This document shows, in pieces, positions 50,921-59,072 of a stretch of 64,000 nucleotides of DNA. The notes beneath the pieces were generated by a model, which searched no databases, was not told the DNA's origin, and worked only from the letters and a program-made list of their open reading frames with translations. The position numbers and the translations under genes are program-made. Within the stretch, counting starts at the first letter, position 1. Every line of letters begins with the position of its first letter. The DNA is from Bacteroidaceae bacterium (GTDB lineage: Bacteria > Bacteroidota > Bacteroidia > Bacteroidales > Bacteroidaceae). The stretch is from assembly GCA_024699495.1 (NCBI GenBank), contig JAILPK010000030.1, forward strand, positions 22,881 through 86,880, in the 5' to 3' direction.

Positions 50921-51571
50921 ATGATTTCATCCATTTCCAACTGGTTTTCACAACTGGATGGCACTATGCAGATTTTTTGGACATGTGCCATAGCCGCGAG
51001 TGTGGTTTTCATCATTCAGAATGTATTGATGCTTATGGGGCTCGGAGATATGGACTCCGATGTAGATGCCGACGTCAGCACAGATTTCGACGTTCATGCC
51101 GATGTAGATGCCGAGACTGACATCTCTTCAGGACATACTGGACACGAAGGTACCCTGGGGTCAGCTGGCATCTTCTCGCTCTTTACGCTACGTAACTTCA
51201 TTAATTTCTTCCTCGGTTTCGGATGGGGAGGCATCAGTCTTGCCCCGATAGTCCAAAACAAAGCCCTTCTCATCATTCTCAGCATACTTGCCGGAGTACT
51301 CTTTGTGGCTATATTCGTATTTATGCTTAAAGCCATCCTACGGCTGGAAAGCAACGGAGCCTTCAACATTAATGACTGCGTCGGTAAGACAGCATCGGTA
51401 TATCTACGAATACCCGAGCAACGCAAAGCCTCAGGAAAAGTACAAATCAGCATCAACGGCTCAGTACAGGAACTGAACGCATTCACCGACGGCGAATTTC
51501 TGCCCACCGGAACCCGCGTCCGCATAACAAAAGTTATTGACAGCGGTAGCCTGCTGGTAGAAAAAGTCTAA
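50921..51571 (+). CDS. NfeD-like membrane protein
   Basis: This 216-residue protein has a membrane helix at about 18-40, an acidic stretch at residues 43-67 with alternating Asp (DMDSDVDADVS, then VDAETD), two more helices (about 86-140) and a C-terminal OB-fold domain (about 148-216; VGKTASVYLRIPEQRKASGKVQISING). NfeD proteins bind or process flotillin-type partners in the membrane. The flotillin gene follows 160 bases downstream, with a small ORF between. The acidic stretch could bind divalent cations, which is a guess. Confidence 0.85.
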   Translation: MISSISNWFSQLDGTMQIFWTCAIAASVVFIIQNVLMLMGLGDMDSDVDADVSTDFDVHADVDAETDISSGHTGHEGTLGSAGIFSLFTLRNFINFFLGFGWGGISLAPIVQNKALLIILSILAGVLFVAIFVFMLKAILRLESNGAFNINDCVGKTASVYLRIPEQRKASGKVQISINGSVQELNAFTDGEFLPTGTRVRITKVIDSGSLLVEKV

Positions 51572-51583
51572 TCACCACACACC

Positions 51584-51676
51584 ATGCATCCAATGTTTAT
51601 CTTATCCATCATCGCAATCGCTGTCATCGTTGCCGCATGGTGGCAGCATATTAAGCGACGCAAGCATTATAAATAA
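51584..51676 (+). CDS. Putative 30-residue membrane microprotein between nfeD and flotillin
   Basis: A short ORF in the 158-base gap between nfeD and flotillin encodes 30 residues: MHPMFILSIIAIAVIVAAWW followed by a basic tail (QHIKRRKHYK). It is one hydrophobic helix with a positively charged C terminus, the shape of a single-pass membrane microprotein with its tail inside. It starts 12 bases after the nfeD stop on the same strand, which fits an operon. There is no classical Shine-Dalgarno sequence, but neither do neighbours have one. Coding status is inferred from composition and position; conservation would settle it. Confidence 0.5.
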   Translation: MHPMFILSIIAIAVIVAAWWQHIKRRKHYK

Positions 51677-51729
51677 CAATTAGATTTAGGAAAGACTTTA
51701 AAACTATAACTTTAAAACAAGCTACAATC

Positions 51730-53115
51730 ATGGAACTCTATTTTATTATCGTGCTAGCCATTGTGGCCTTCTTCTTAGTTGTTGCGCTAATCAACCGCTG
51801 GCGCCGTTGTCCCTCTGACAAGATTCTCGTCATCTACGGTTCTTCTGGCGTAAGAGGCTCTGCAAAGTGTGTTCACGGAGGTGGCGCCTTCGTATGGCCT
51901 ATCATTCAGGATTATGCCTATATGAGCCTCACCCCGCTGAGCATCGATGCCAATCTTACCAATGCGCTGTCACGCCAGAATATCCGCGTGGATGTACCTT
52001 GCCGCTTCACCGTTGGTATCAGCACCGAACCGGAATATATGCAAGCTGCAGCAGAACGTCTGCTGGGGCAGACCCCACAACAGATCCAGGAACTGGCCCG
52101 AGACATCCTTTTTGGTCAGCTACGTCTGGTCATCGCCACCATGTCAATTGAGGAACTGAATTCTGACCGCGACAAATTCCTCGAGGCTATCTCCACTAAT
52201 GTAGAGGTGGAACTGAAGAAAATCGGCCTCCGACTCATCAATGTGAACGTAACTGACATCAAGGACGAATCCGGATATATCGAAGCACTCGGACGCGAGG
52301 CTGCCGCCAAGGCTATAAACGAAGCTAAGGTACGCGTAGCCGAGCAGGATAAAATCGGTGAAATCGGTAAAGCTGAAGCCGTCCGTGAGACACGCGTTCG
52401 TACAGCAGAAGCTAATGCCCAGGCCGTAAAGGGTGAGAACGAGGCAAAAGTAGAAATCGCCAACTCTGAAGCATATCGCCGTGAGAAAGAAGCTGAAGCT
52501 GCCCGTAAGGCAAATGCCGCAGAGAAGGTGCAGCAGGCTAAGGCTCTCGAAGAAGCATACGCTGCTGAACAGCAGGCAGAAATAGTCCGCGCCGAGCGTG
52601 AACGAGCAACAGAGACTGCCAACGTCATTGTGCAACAGGAAATCGAAAAGCAGCGTCTTATCATTGCTGCAGAAGCAGAAGCAGAACAGAAACGTGCCAT
52701 AGCCAAGGGTGAAGCCGACGCCGTATTTGCCAAGATGGAAGCAGAGGCCAAGGGTCTCTTTGAAATACTGACTCGTCAGGCACAAGGTTACGACAAGATG
52801 GTGCAGGCTGCCGGAGGCGATGCCACCGCCGCCTACTCTCTGCTCCTTCTCGAGAAACTGCCCGAACTCGTCAAGACTCAGGTCGAAGCCATCAAGGGCA
52901 TAAACATCGACAAGGTCACTGTCTGGGATTCAGGAGCATCAGGAACCGATGGTAAAAGCAGCACAGCCGGCTTCTTGTCCGGACTGATGAAAAGCATTCC
53001 CCCTCTGAATGAGCTGTTTGAGCAAGCAGGTCTCTCTCTGCCGGAATACCTTGCAAAACATCATGCAGAAGCCGCTGAAGATGTGAGTCCTACTATCGAT
53101 AGCCCTGCCAAGTAA
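51730..53115 (+). CDS. Flotillin-like SPFH-domain protein
   Basis: This 461-residue protein is a flotillin: an N-terminal membrane anchor (about 3-23), an SPFH domain (about 30-200; SSGVRGSAKCVHGGGAFVWPIIQDYAYMSLTPLSID and ELKKIGLRLINVNVTDIKDESGYIEALGREAAAKA), and a long coiled coil rich in Glu/Ala (about 190-340), ending with a flexible tail. Flotillins scaffold detergent-resistant membrane regions and multimerise. It follows nfeD and the microprotein in what is likely one operon, and a hairpin terminator lies just downstream. Confidence 0.93.
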   Translation: MELYFIIVLAIVAFFLVVALINRWRRCPSDKILVIYGSSGVRGSAKCVHGGGAFVWPIIQDYAYMSLTPLSIDANLTNALSRQNIRVDVPCRFTVGISTEPEYMQAAAERLLGQTPQQIQELARDILFGQLRLVIATMSIEELNSDRDKFLEAISTNVEVELKKIGLRLINVNVTDIKDESGYIEALGREAAAKAINEAKVRVAEQDKIGEIGKAEAVRETRVRTAEANAQAVKGENEAKVEIANSEAYRREKEAEAARKANAAEKVQQAKALEEAYAAEQQAEIVRAERERATETANVIVQQEIEKQRLIIAAEAEAEQKRAIAKGEADAVFAKMEAEAKGLFEILTRQAQGYDKMVQAAGGDATAAYSLLLLEKLPELVKTQVEAIKGINIDKVTVWDSGASGTDGKSSTAGFLSGLMKSIPPLNELFEQAGLSLPEYLAKHHAEAAEDVSPTIDSPAK

Positions 53116-53132
53116 GTTAAATAATGCTAAAC

Positions 53133-53188
53133 AAAGCGGCGCAAGGGCAGGAATAAGCCAATAAATTCCTACCTTTGCGTCGCTTTTT
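53133..53188 (+). terminator. Long hairpin after flotillin, overlapping a promoter-like motif
   Basis: A 22-base arm (53133-53154) pairs with 53165-53186 with two G-T pairs and one mismatch around a ten-base loop, followed by TTTTT. This is a good terminator. The right arm contains TACCTTTGCGTCGC (53170-53183), which equals the strong -7 region seen at other promoters, so it could also start the tRNA transcript. Confidence 0.6.
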
Positions 53189-53276
53189 AGAAGCCCCATT
53201 TTATTATCTCTTGGAGAACTACCCTCCCCAACCCATAACAGTTTTCCGAGATTCATTACTGAGGGGCTTCTAAAAA
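53184..53276. repeat. Perfect 14-base inverted repeat upstream of tRNA
   Basis: TTTTTAGAAGCCCC (53184-53197) and GGGGCTTCTAAAAA (53263-53276) are exact reverse complements separated by 65 bases. The second arm ends 2 bases before the tRNA. It could be a large stem-loop in the tRNA leader or the ends of a small non-autonomous element; no target duplication was identified. Confidence 0.65.
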
Positions 53277-53278
53277 CT

Positions 53279-53352
53279 GGACTTGTAGCTCAGTTGGTTA
53301 GAGCAACAGACTCATAATCTGGAGGTCCTAGGTTCAAGCCCTAGCTGGTCCA
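53279..53352 (+). tRNA. tRNA with anticodon CAT (Met, elongator type likely)
   Basis: A 74-base cloverleaf fits: GGACTTG/CTGGTCC acceptor with one T-T mismatch and one G-T, D arm GCTCAGTTGGTTAGAGC, anticodon loop CTCATAA (CAT), T arm CTAGGTTCAAGCCCTAG, discriminator A. The anticodon suggests elongator tRNA-Met, but tRNA-Ile with lysidine-modified CAT has the same anticodon and cannot be excluded by eye. The initiator tRNA is unlikely because three G-C pairs in the anticodon stem are missing. Confidence 0.9.
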
Positions 53353-53361
53353 CAAAGAAAA

Positions 53362-53823
53362 TCAAGCACTTACGAGTTTATCGCAAGTGCTTTTTTCATG
53401 TCTGCGTAAACGTGCAGCATCAGCAAGATTAAACCCGTTGCAGAGATACTGGGCTAGGAACAATCCAAGAGAACAATGCGCTCTTTCTGCATAGCCCTTC
53501 TTCCAAGTCTCAGGATAGTTCTTGTTGATAAACACTTGGTATAGTTCTGTAAACTGTTCTCGTTTCAGATAGACTTTTTTCTTTACCTTGCCTCGTGGAA
53601 TATCTGTTACATTCTTTTCTTTCGAAGATTGGCTGTCTTGATTAACTACTTTTATATTAATGATGTCATTGTCTTCTTTTAGTATAATCGAACCATTACT
53701 TTGTTTTACAGCAATAAGATTATTGTTGATTTTAACAACAACACCCTCTATGGTGCAATCATTGCATGAAATGACAATGTTATCACCACATTTTACAATA
53801 TCATGAATAAAATCCAAATACAT
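53362..53823 (-). CDS. Hypothetical protein at island edge, overlapping tRNA terminator
   Basis: This 153-residue protein is not recognised. The N-terminal 60 residues form a small beta-rich unit (VKCGDNIVISCNDCTIEGVVVKINNNLIAVK), the middle is Lys/Ser-rich, and the C-terminal half is helical (GYAERAHCSLGLFLAQYLCNGFNLADAARLRR). Its last codons are laid over the terminator of the tRNA read on the other strand (53364-53396), unusual for a native gene and suggestive of a 3' end created at an integration junction. It is 18 bases downstream of a frameshifted gene on the same strand, and may be part of the same transcript. Whether the protein is functional is unclear. Confidence 0.55.
   Translation of the reverse strand: MYLDFIHDIVKCGDNIVISCNDCTIEGVVVKINNNLIAVKQSNGSIILKEDNDIINIKVVNQDSQSSKEKNVTDIPRGKVKKKVYLKREQFTELYQVFINKNYPETWKKGYAERAHCSLGLFLAQYLCNGFNLADAARLRRHEKSTCDKLVSA
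53364..53396 (+). terminator. Intrinsic terminator of the CAT tRNA
   Basis: AAGCACTT (53364-53371) pairs with AAGTGCTT (53385-53392) around a 13-base loop and is followed by TTTT, 11 bases after the tRNA. It overlaps the 3' end of the minus-strand ORF. Confidence 0.8.
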
Positions 53824-53841
53824 ATATTTAAACTTAAATTA

Positions 53842-54070
53842 TTACATGCATTTCAGCACTCCCACAATTCGAAACTCCACCTTACCATCAGGTACTATTG
53901 TGTCATAGTCCTTGGTATAATGGACATTGCATTGCTCGAAGTTATAGAATCTCAGTGTTCTGTTCATGCGCCTCTTGTTATTTCTTTGTCTCGTCCCGCC
54001 TTCACTCTTGCCAAACTCTACACATACTTGTGAGTAAGCTTAGGAACTGTCTAGCAGAGTATAGTTTCAT
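53842..54070 (-). pseudogene. Small coupled gene split by a +1 frameshift
   Basis: An ATG at 54070-54068 overlaps the stop of the GmrSD-type gene as ATGA, the classic sign of translational coupling. The frame reads MKLYSARQFLS... and stops after 22 codons. Shifting by one base near codon 10 gives a continuous frame (AYSQVCVEFGKSEGGTRQRNNKR, then RRMNRTLRFYNFEQ, ending VEFRIVGVLKCM) to a stop at 53842, for a 75-residue basic protein. The total length is 229 bases, exactly one base more than 76 codons. This implies a one-base insertion (a pseudogene or a sequencing error) or a programmed frameshift. The protein is not recognised. An internal ATG at 53967 could give a 41-residue remnant. Confidence 0.6.
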
Positions 54071-55890
54071 AAGCTATAATAGTATTGTTTGATGAGTTCT
54101 GTCATCTTCGCACGACGAATTTCAAGGAAGGTTTGATAATCATTCCAATCCATATTCAGAATATCAACGGGAATACAATTGTCTTCGAGGTTCTGCAGGA
54201 ATTCCGATTCACTCTTAATGGCCTTAAAGGATGTATCTGGCGACAACTTTATGGCATAGAGAGCTTCGTTCAGATATTCCTTAGGCGCTTTCTTACCAAT
54301 CTTGATGTTGAGAGGAGTATCCAAGTATGCATAGTTGGCCACTTGGTTGTATTCATGCTTGTCAAATCCATTATCAACCAGGTATTGTTTTGGGAAAATG
54401 TGATGAATATCACCTCCCAAATTCACTAATTCACCCACAGAAATATGTGAAAGCAGAGAGTCCTTCTTAAAGAAGTTCTGTGCTGCAAGGAATACCTGAT
54501 ATGTCGGATTGATAGATGAAACAAAAGTTAAGTTTTGGCTCAACTGAACATTCCAAAAAGCATCCGATAACGTAGCATCTTCAATCGCTTTCAATGTGGC
54601 TTTTACGCCGTTCTCTCCCATTGCACGTATATCTTTGGCGAATGAAGACTCTGGCGAGGCACTATAGCGGCCTGTTAATACTGAGAGAACATACCATCGC
54701 TGTACGAGACTCTTAATCTCATCCACAGGGATTTCCTTGGACTCTTGTAACAGCAGATAAACAGCATACGCAAAGTCAATAGCCATCACAGAATTCACAA
54801 GTTTCTTTGACGTGAAGCCTGCAGAACGGATGGCTAGCATAAACTGCGTGAAGTTGTAGCCTTTGATGACATTGTTTACGCCTGCTTCCAACTCCTGATA
54901 AGTGGATTCAACAATCTCTTCTTTGAATTCACGAGTTTCGAAGTCACGTCCTGAGAGCATTGCAACAAGGTCGGCAAGTTTGGCTCTCTTACAGCGATGC
55001 ATAAATGCCACACGAAGCACGTCGTCGCATTCTGGATCATAGACGGTTTCTTTGTCATCCTTTAGCCATTCCAACTTGCTAAGATAACCCGAAGCCGCAA
55101 AAGTCTGGTCTTTTTCCTTAATCTTGTTATAGAAGGTTCCGTCCTTGCACAGATGAGCAAAGTAGTCGATTACCTTGCGAAGTGTGTTGCCTCCATGTAT
55201 TTCGTCTGCAGCAATCTTGGACATTACGAAGTCACCCTGACTGAGCGCAGTTCCCTTGGAATTGATACGAATAAAGATATCTGTTACGATGTCTATATCC
55301 AAAGAAGCGTCCAGTTCTATCACACCGATATTGCAATGCTGCAAATTCTTCAGACTTTCCAATACCTTATGCAGCTCTTCCTGATCCATTTCTGGATTGT
55401 CAGCCACATATTGGTTGATGAACTTGAAACTAGAGAAGTCAGGTTTAAACAATTCTGCAATATCTGGAATCCAACGTTTACCCTTTAGGTGTGCTGGTGT
55501 TTGGACAGCAAACAATTCCGCATCAGGACTGCCAGAAATAGCAGCAAACGGGTCAAAGGCTATTTTTACACGCCCCTCGCTGTAGTCATCAAAAACGATG
55601 GACTTACCCGCAATGGCAGTCATCAACGCCGTAATGCGCTGCTGTCCGTCAATGAGCACCTTCTTTCCCTCAGACAAAGAACCATTCTTCAACTTGACAG
55701 AAGGATTCTTCCAAATGATGATGTAACCAGTAGGATAACCCTTATACAGCGAATCCATCAAGTCACGTACCTGCGACTTGCGCCATACAAACGGACGCTG
55801 AATCTCAGGGATGGCGATATCGTTGGCCTCAATCAATCCCAATATCTGACTAATCGCCAACGGGTAGTTATTATATTTCTGCTTGTCCAT
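54067..55890 (-). CDS. GmrSD-type DUF262/DUF1524 nuclease
   Basis: This 607-residue protein has the N-terminal DUF262 domain with IQRPFVWRKSQVRDLMDSL and the catalytic-type motif LIDGQQRITALMTAIAG (DGQQR at 81-85), and a C-terminal DUF1524-like HNH module with DIHHIFPKQYL near residue 495 and the later NYAYLDTPLNIKIG. This is the layout of GmrSD and related type IV restriction enzymes, in which DUF262 uses nucleotide and the HNH part cuts modified DNA. It is the last complete gene of a type I restriction island, downstream of hsdR by 23 bases, so it probably adds defence against modified phage DNA. Its stop overlaps the start of a small frameshifted gene. Confidence 0.88.
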   Translation of the reverse strand: MDKQKYNNYPLAISQILGLIEANDIAIPEIQRPFVWRKSQVRDLMDSLYKGYPTGYIIIWKNPSVKLKNGSLSEGKKVLIDGQQRITALMTAIAGKSIVFDDYSEGRVKIAFDPFAAISGSPDAELFAVQTPAHLKGKRWIPDIAELFKPDFSSFKFINQYVADNPEMDQEELHKVLESLKNLQHCNIGVIELDASLDIDIVTDIFIRINSKGTALSQGDFVMSKIAADEIHGGNTLRKVIDYFAHLCKDGTFYNKIKEKDQTFAASGYLSKLEWLKDDKETVYDPECDDVLRVAFMHRCKRAKLADLVAMLSGRDFETREFKEEIVESTYQELEAGVNNVIKGYNFTQFMLAIRSAGFTSKKLVNSVMAIDFAYAVYLLLQESKEIPVDEIKSLVQRWYVLSVLTGRYSASPESSFAKDIRAMGENGVKATLKAIEDATLSDAFWNVQLSQNLTFVSSINPTYQVFLAAQNFFKKDSLLSHISVGELVNLGGDIHHIFPKQYLVDNGFDKHEYNQVANYAYLDTPLNIKIGKKAPKEYLNEALYAIKLSPDTSFKAIKSESEFLQNLEDNCIPVDILNMDWNDYQTFLEIRRAKMTELIKQYYYSL

Positions 55891-55913
55891 ATTAGTATTG
55901 ACTATTATGATTC

Positions 55914-58900
55914 TTATGCTACACTTCCATAATGCTGGCTTACGTAGTTATACACTGCATCGCGGTAGTAATTAATACTTTCGTCGGAATAGCTCTCGGG
56001 AAGTTCTTTCCATAGGATGTCACGGATGGTGATGATGATAGATGCTCTGGTCTCTTGCTTGTCGAACGGATGATCCATGGTGGCTAATTGGTCCTTTATC
56101 TTCTTCAGCAATTCTTTGGCTACAACCTTCAGTTTCTTGATGTCTTCTTTTGAAAGGTTGTCTTTCATCAGCACATCGTACATGGAGAGTTGTTCGTCAT
56201 TCTCAAAACCTTCGCGAATGTAGCGTTTCTCCTCTTCGGTCAGTTCGTGGGAGAGTTTCATCAGCTCTTCGAACGTCTTTTCTATTGTGGCCCGGTTCTG
56301 CTCCTGGTTGTAGTCATTAATGATTTCCTGATACTTCTCGTAGAAATTGATACGTGAGGGATTCTGAGCCAGCATCTGGGCAATACGCTCCTGCAGCAGG
56401 TCCTGAATATCTTTCAGCACGAGGTTCTTCTCTTTGCTCTTGGCGAACTCGCGACGGAGTAGTTCAAAGTCAATGCCGCTAATATCAAAGCGACGTGACT
56501 CTGCTACCATTGTGGAATTCGAATCTACTTCTAAATGCTCATTCACTATTTCGTTAATGGCCACGCTCAAATCTGTGATGTCGGCATGTTTACGTTTCTG
56601 CTGCAACTCCTTGTATATAGCTTCAACAGCATCCTTCTGTTGCTTCATTTCGGGAGTGATGTCCTCCCGATCGAGGTACTTCCACAGCTTCAGTAGCGTG
56701 GAGGCAAACGTGCAGTATGACTTCCTGATTTCAGCCGTCTCGCACATCACATTGGCAGCCTCTTTCAACAACAACAGTTTCTCGAAACTCTCAGCTTTGA
56801 TGAGTTCATCCAATTCAAAGTCGTGCTCTTTTAGGAAAGCCGTAGCAGCAGCTATAGTTTCCTTCACATGCTTAATGAGTTCCTTCTTGTCGATGGTTGG
56901 GTCGCTGCCTCCTGCGCCACCTTCCGGGTTGGCTGTATAATCGGCCAATGCCTGGCGCAGGGCTTTCACGATGCCGATATAGTCGATGATCAGACCGTTT
57001 GTCTTTCCTTCCGCCACGCGATTGGCACGGGCGATGGTCTGCATCAGCGTGTGTGCCTTCATGGGCTTGTCGATATAGAGGCATGAGAGCGTTTTTACGT
57101 CGAAGCCTGTCAGCCACATGGCGCAGACGAAGACCACCCGTAGCCGCGAGTCATCCGCCTTGAAAGCCTTGTCCAGTTCTTCTTTCTCCATCCGCTCACG
57201 GTGTGGCTTGATGTCAAGGCCCCACTTCTGGAACGTCTGTATTTCGTTCTGTTCTTGCGAAACGACTACCGCCATGTCCGTCTCACGCATCCATTCCAAT
57301 TTGCGCTGCATCTCCTGTGCCTCCTGTTGTGAAGTGCTTTTGGCGATGGCTTCTTCCAATGCCTTGATTTCGCGCTGCCAGTATTCCTGCACATAGTTGA
57401 ACATTCGCACGCACGTCACCTTGTTATAGCACACGAACATGGCCTTGCCCGAAGTCCACAGGTCGCTGTAGTGATGCACAAAATCCTTGGCAATCAGGCG
57501 TAGACGCTTGGCTGCCGTCAGCAGATGCACCTCTTTGGCGAACTCCCGTTCCAGTTTGGCCAGTTGTGAGGCATCCAGTTCGCCTGCTTGTTCCAACGCG
57601 GCTGCAATCTCGTCGTTGATTTCAGGATTCTTCAAGTCCTGTAGTTTCTCACCACGGTTCTCGTAATAGAGTGGTACCGTTGCTTTATCCTCTACGGCCC
57701 GTTTGAAGTCATAGATACTCACATAACCGCCGAATGTACGTGCCGTGATATTGTCGTTTGACAGCAACGGAGTTCCCGTAAATCCGATGCGATGGGCGGT
57801 TGGCAGCAAGTGCATTAGGTTATCGGCAAATATGCCGTTTTGTGTGCGATGGGCCTCGTCGCTCATCACGATGATGTCGTGGTCAGGATAGATGGGTTCT
57901 GCCTTCGGGGCGTTGAACTTCTGAATGAGCGAGAAGATGAACGACGGATTGCCCTTCAGCTTCGTCTTCAAGTCCTCCCCGCTGCTGGCAACGAACTTCT
58001 TGGCCTTCACATTGCCCAGCAGTCCGCAGTTCTCAAACGTGTCGCTGATTTGCTTGTTTAGCTCATCGCGGTCGGTCAGCACGAGGAATGTCGGTGAGCC
58101 CTCAAACTTACGGAGAATCTTCTGCGAGAGGAACAGCATCGAATAGCTTTTGCCGCTTCCCTGCGTATGCCAGAACACGCCCAGTTTTCCGTTTAGGAAC
58201 TGGCGGTTACGATACATCTCTATGGCTTGGTTCACACCCAAATACTGGTGGTTGCGCGCCATAATCTTTGCCGTACGGCCTCCGCTACGGTCGTAGAGGA
58301 TGAAGTTTTCCAGCAGGTCCAGGAAGTTCTCCTTCCGGCAGATACCTCGCAGCATCGTTGGCAGTTCGATGTTGCCGGCATCTTCCTCCGTGAGTCGTTT
58401 CCACTCGTGGAAGAACTCCCACTTCGATTCGATGGTTCCCACGCGTGCCTCCAGTCCGTTGCTGAACATGATGAAGGCGTTGTGATAGAACAGCTGCGGA
58501 ATCGTATCGAGATAGTCGCGATAGTTTTCATCAAAGGCGACCTTCACTTCCACGTCGTGGTTCTTCAACTCCATAAACAGCAAAGGCAACCCATTCACGA
58601 AGCCCACGATGTCGGCTCGGCGACGATACAAGGCACCATACACCCACATTTCGCGGACACACAGGAAGTCGTTCTTCTCGGGCGAAGCGAAGTCGATGAC
58701 CTTGGCGCGCACCTCTTCCGTCTCGCCGTTCGGCTTTACGCGGGTCACGGGCACACCGTCCTTGATGTACTGATACTTCTGCTCGTTAATCTGCATCAGC
58801 GTCTGCGAGCTCATGTGCTCCGTCATGCGCTCCGTAGCCTCCTGCAGCTGCTTGTCCGTCAGCCAAGGGTTCAGCGTCTTCAGCGCCTTGCGGAAACGTC

Positions 58901-59060
58901 CCGTCAGCAACACCTCATGATACGACGTGCGTCCCAGCGTGCCATTCACGCCGAGCACCTCCTTGTCGAAGGCATACACGCTCGTCCAGCCCAGTTCCTT
59001 CTCCAGCAACTCGGCTGCACTCCGCTGTATCAGTTGGTCTTCGCTATAGTCCTTTGCCAT
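55914..59060 (-). CDS. hsdR: Type I restriction enzyme R subunit
   Basis: This 1048-residue protein is the motor and nuclease of a type I restriction system. The PD-(D/E)xK nuclease domain appears as RRADIVGFVNGLPLLFMELKN (about 146-166). The SF2 helicase follows with Walker A WHTQGSGKSYSM (about 298-308), DEAH-type SDEAHRTQ (about 398), GFTGTPLLSND and the second RecA-like lobe with WLTGFDVKTLSCLYIDKPMK and IARANR. The C-terminal helical domain ends with YRDAVYNYVSQHYGS. Length and motifs are complete, so it is likely active. It is more GC-rich than the genes upstream in the island. hsdS is in the window, hsdM is not, so full function needs genes beyond the right edge. Confidence 0.96.
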   Translation of the reverse strand: MAKDYSEDQLIQRSAAELLEKELGWTSVYAFDKEVLGVNGTLGRTSYHEVLLTGRFRKALKTLNPWLTDKQLQEATERMTEHMSSQTLMQINEQKYQYIKDGVPVTRVKPNGETEEVRAKVIDFASPEKNDFLCVREMWVYGALYRRRADIVGFVNGLPLLFMELKNHDVEVKVAFDENYRDYLDTIPQLFYHNAFIMFSNGLEARVGTIESKWEFFHEWKRLTEEDAGNIELPTMLRGICRKENFLDLLENFILYDRSGGRTAKIMARNHQYLGVNQAIEMYRNRQFLNGKLGVFWHTQGSGKSYSMLFLSQKILRKFEGSPTFLVLTDRDELNKQISDTFENCGLLGNVKAKKFVASSGEDLKTKLKGNPSFIFSLIQKFNAPKAEPIYPDHDIIVMSDEAHRTQNGIFADNLMHLLPTAHRIGFTGTPLLSNDNITARTFGGYVSIYDFKRAVEDKATVPLYYENRGEKLQDLKNPEINDEIAAALEQAGELDASQLAKLEREFAKEVHLLTAAKRLRLIAKDFVHHYSDLWTSGKAMFVCYNKVTCVRMFNYVQEYWQREIKALEEAIAKSTSQQEAQEMQRKLEWMRETDMAVVVSQEQNEIQTFQKWGLDIKPHRERMEKEELDKAFKADDSRLRVVFVCAMWLTGFDVKTLSCLYIDKPMKAHTLMQTIARANRVAEGKTNGLIIDYIGIVKALRQALADYTANPEGGAGGSDPTIDKKELIKHVKETIAAATAFLKEHDFELDELIKAESFEKLLLLKEAANVMCETAEIRKSYCTFASTLLKLWKYLDREDITPEMKQQKDAVEAIYKELQQKRKHADITDLSVAINEIVNEHLEVDSNSTMVAESRRFDISGIDFELLRREFAKSKEKNLVLKDIQDLLQERIAQMLAQNPSRINFYEKYQEIINDYNQEQNRATIEKTFEELMKLSHELTEEEKRYIREGFENDEQLSMYDVLMKDNLSKEDIKKLKVVAKELLKKIKDQLATMDHPFDKQETRASIIITIRDILWKELPESYSDESINYYRDAVYNYVSQHYGSVA

Positions 59061-59072
59061 ACAGATATTTTT

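Noticed and set aside
53170..53177. TACCTTTG as a clear promoter for the CAT tRNA
   Set aside because: It is inside the right arm of the flotillin terminator hairpin and has no -33 element; kept only as a possibility in findings.
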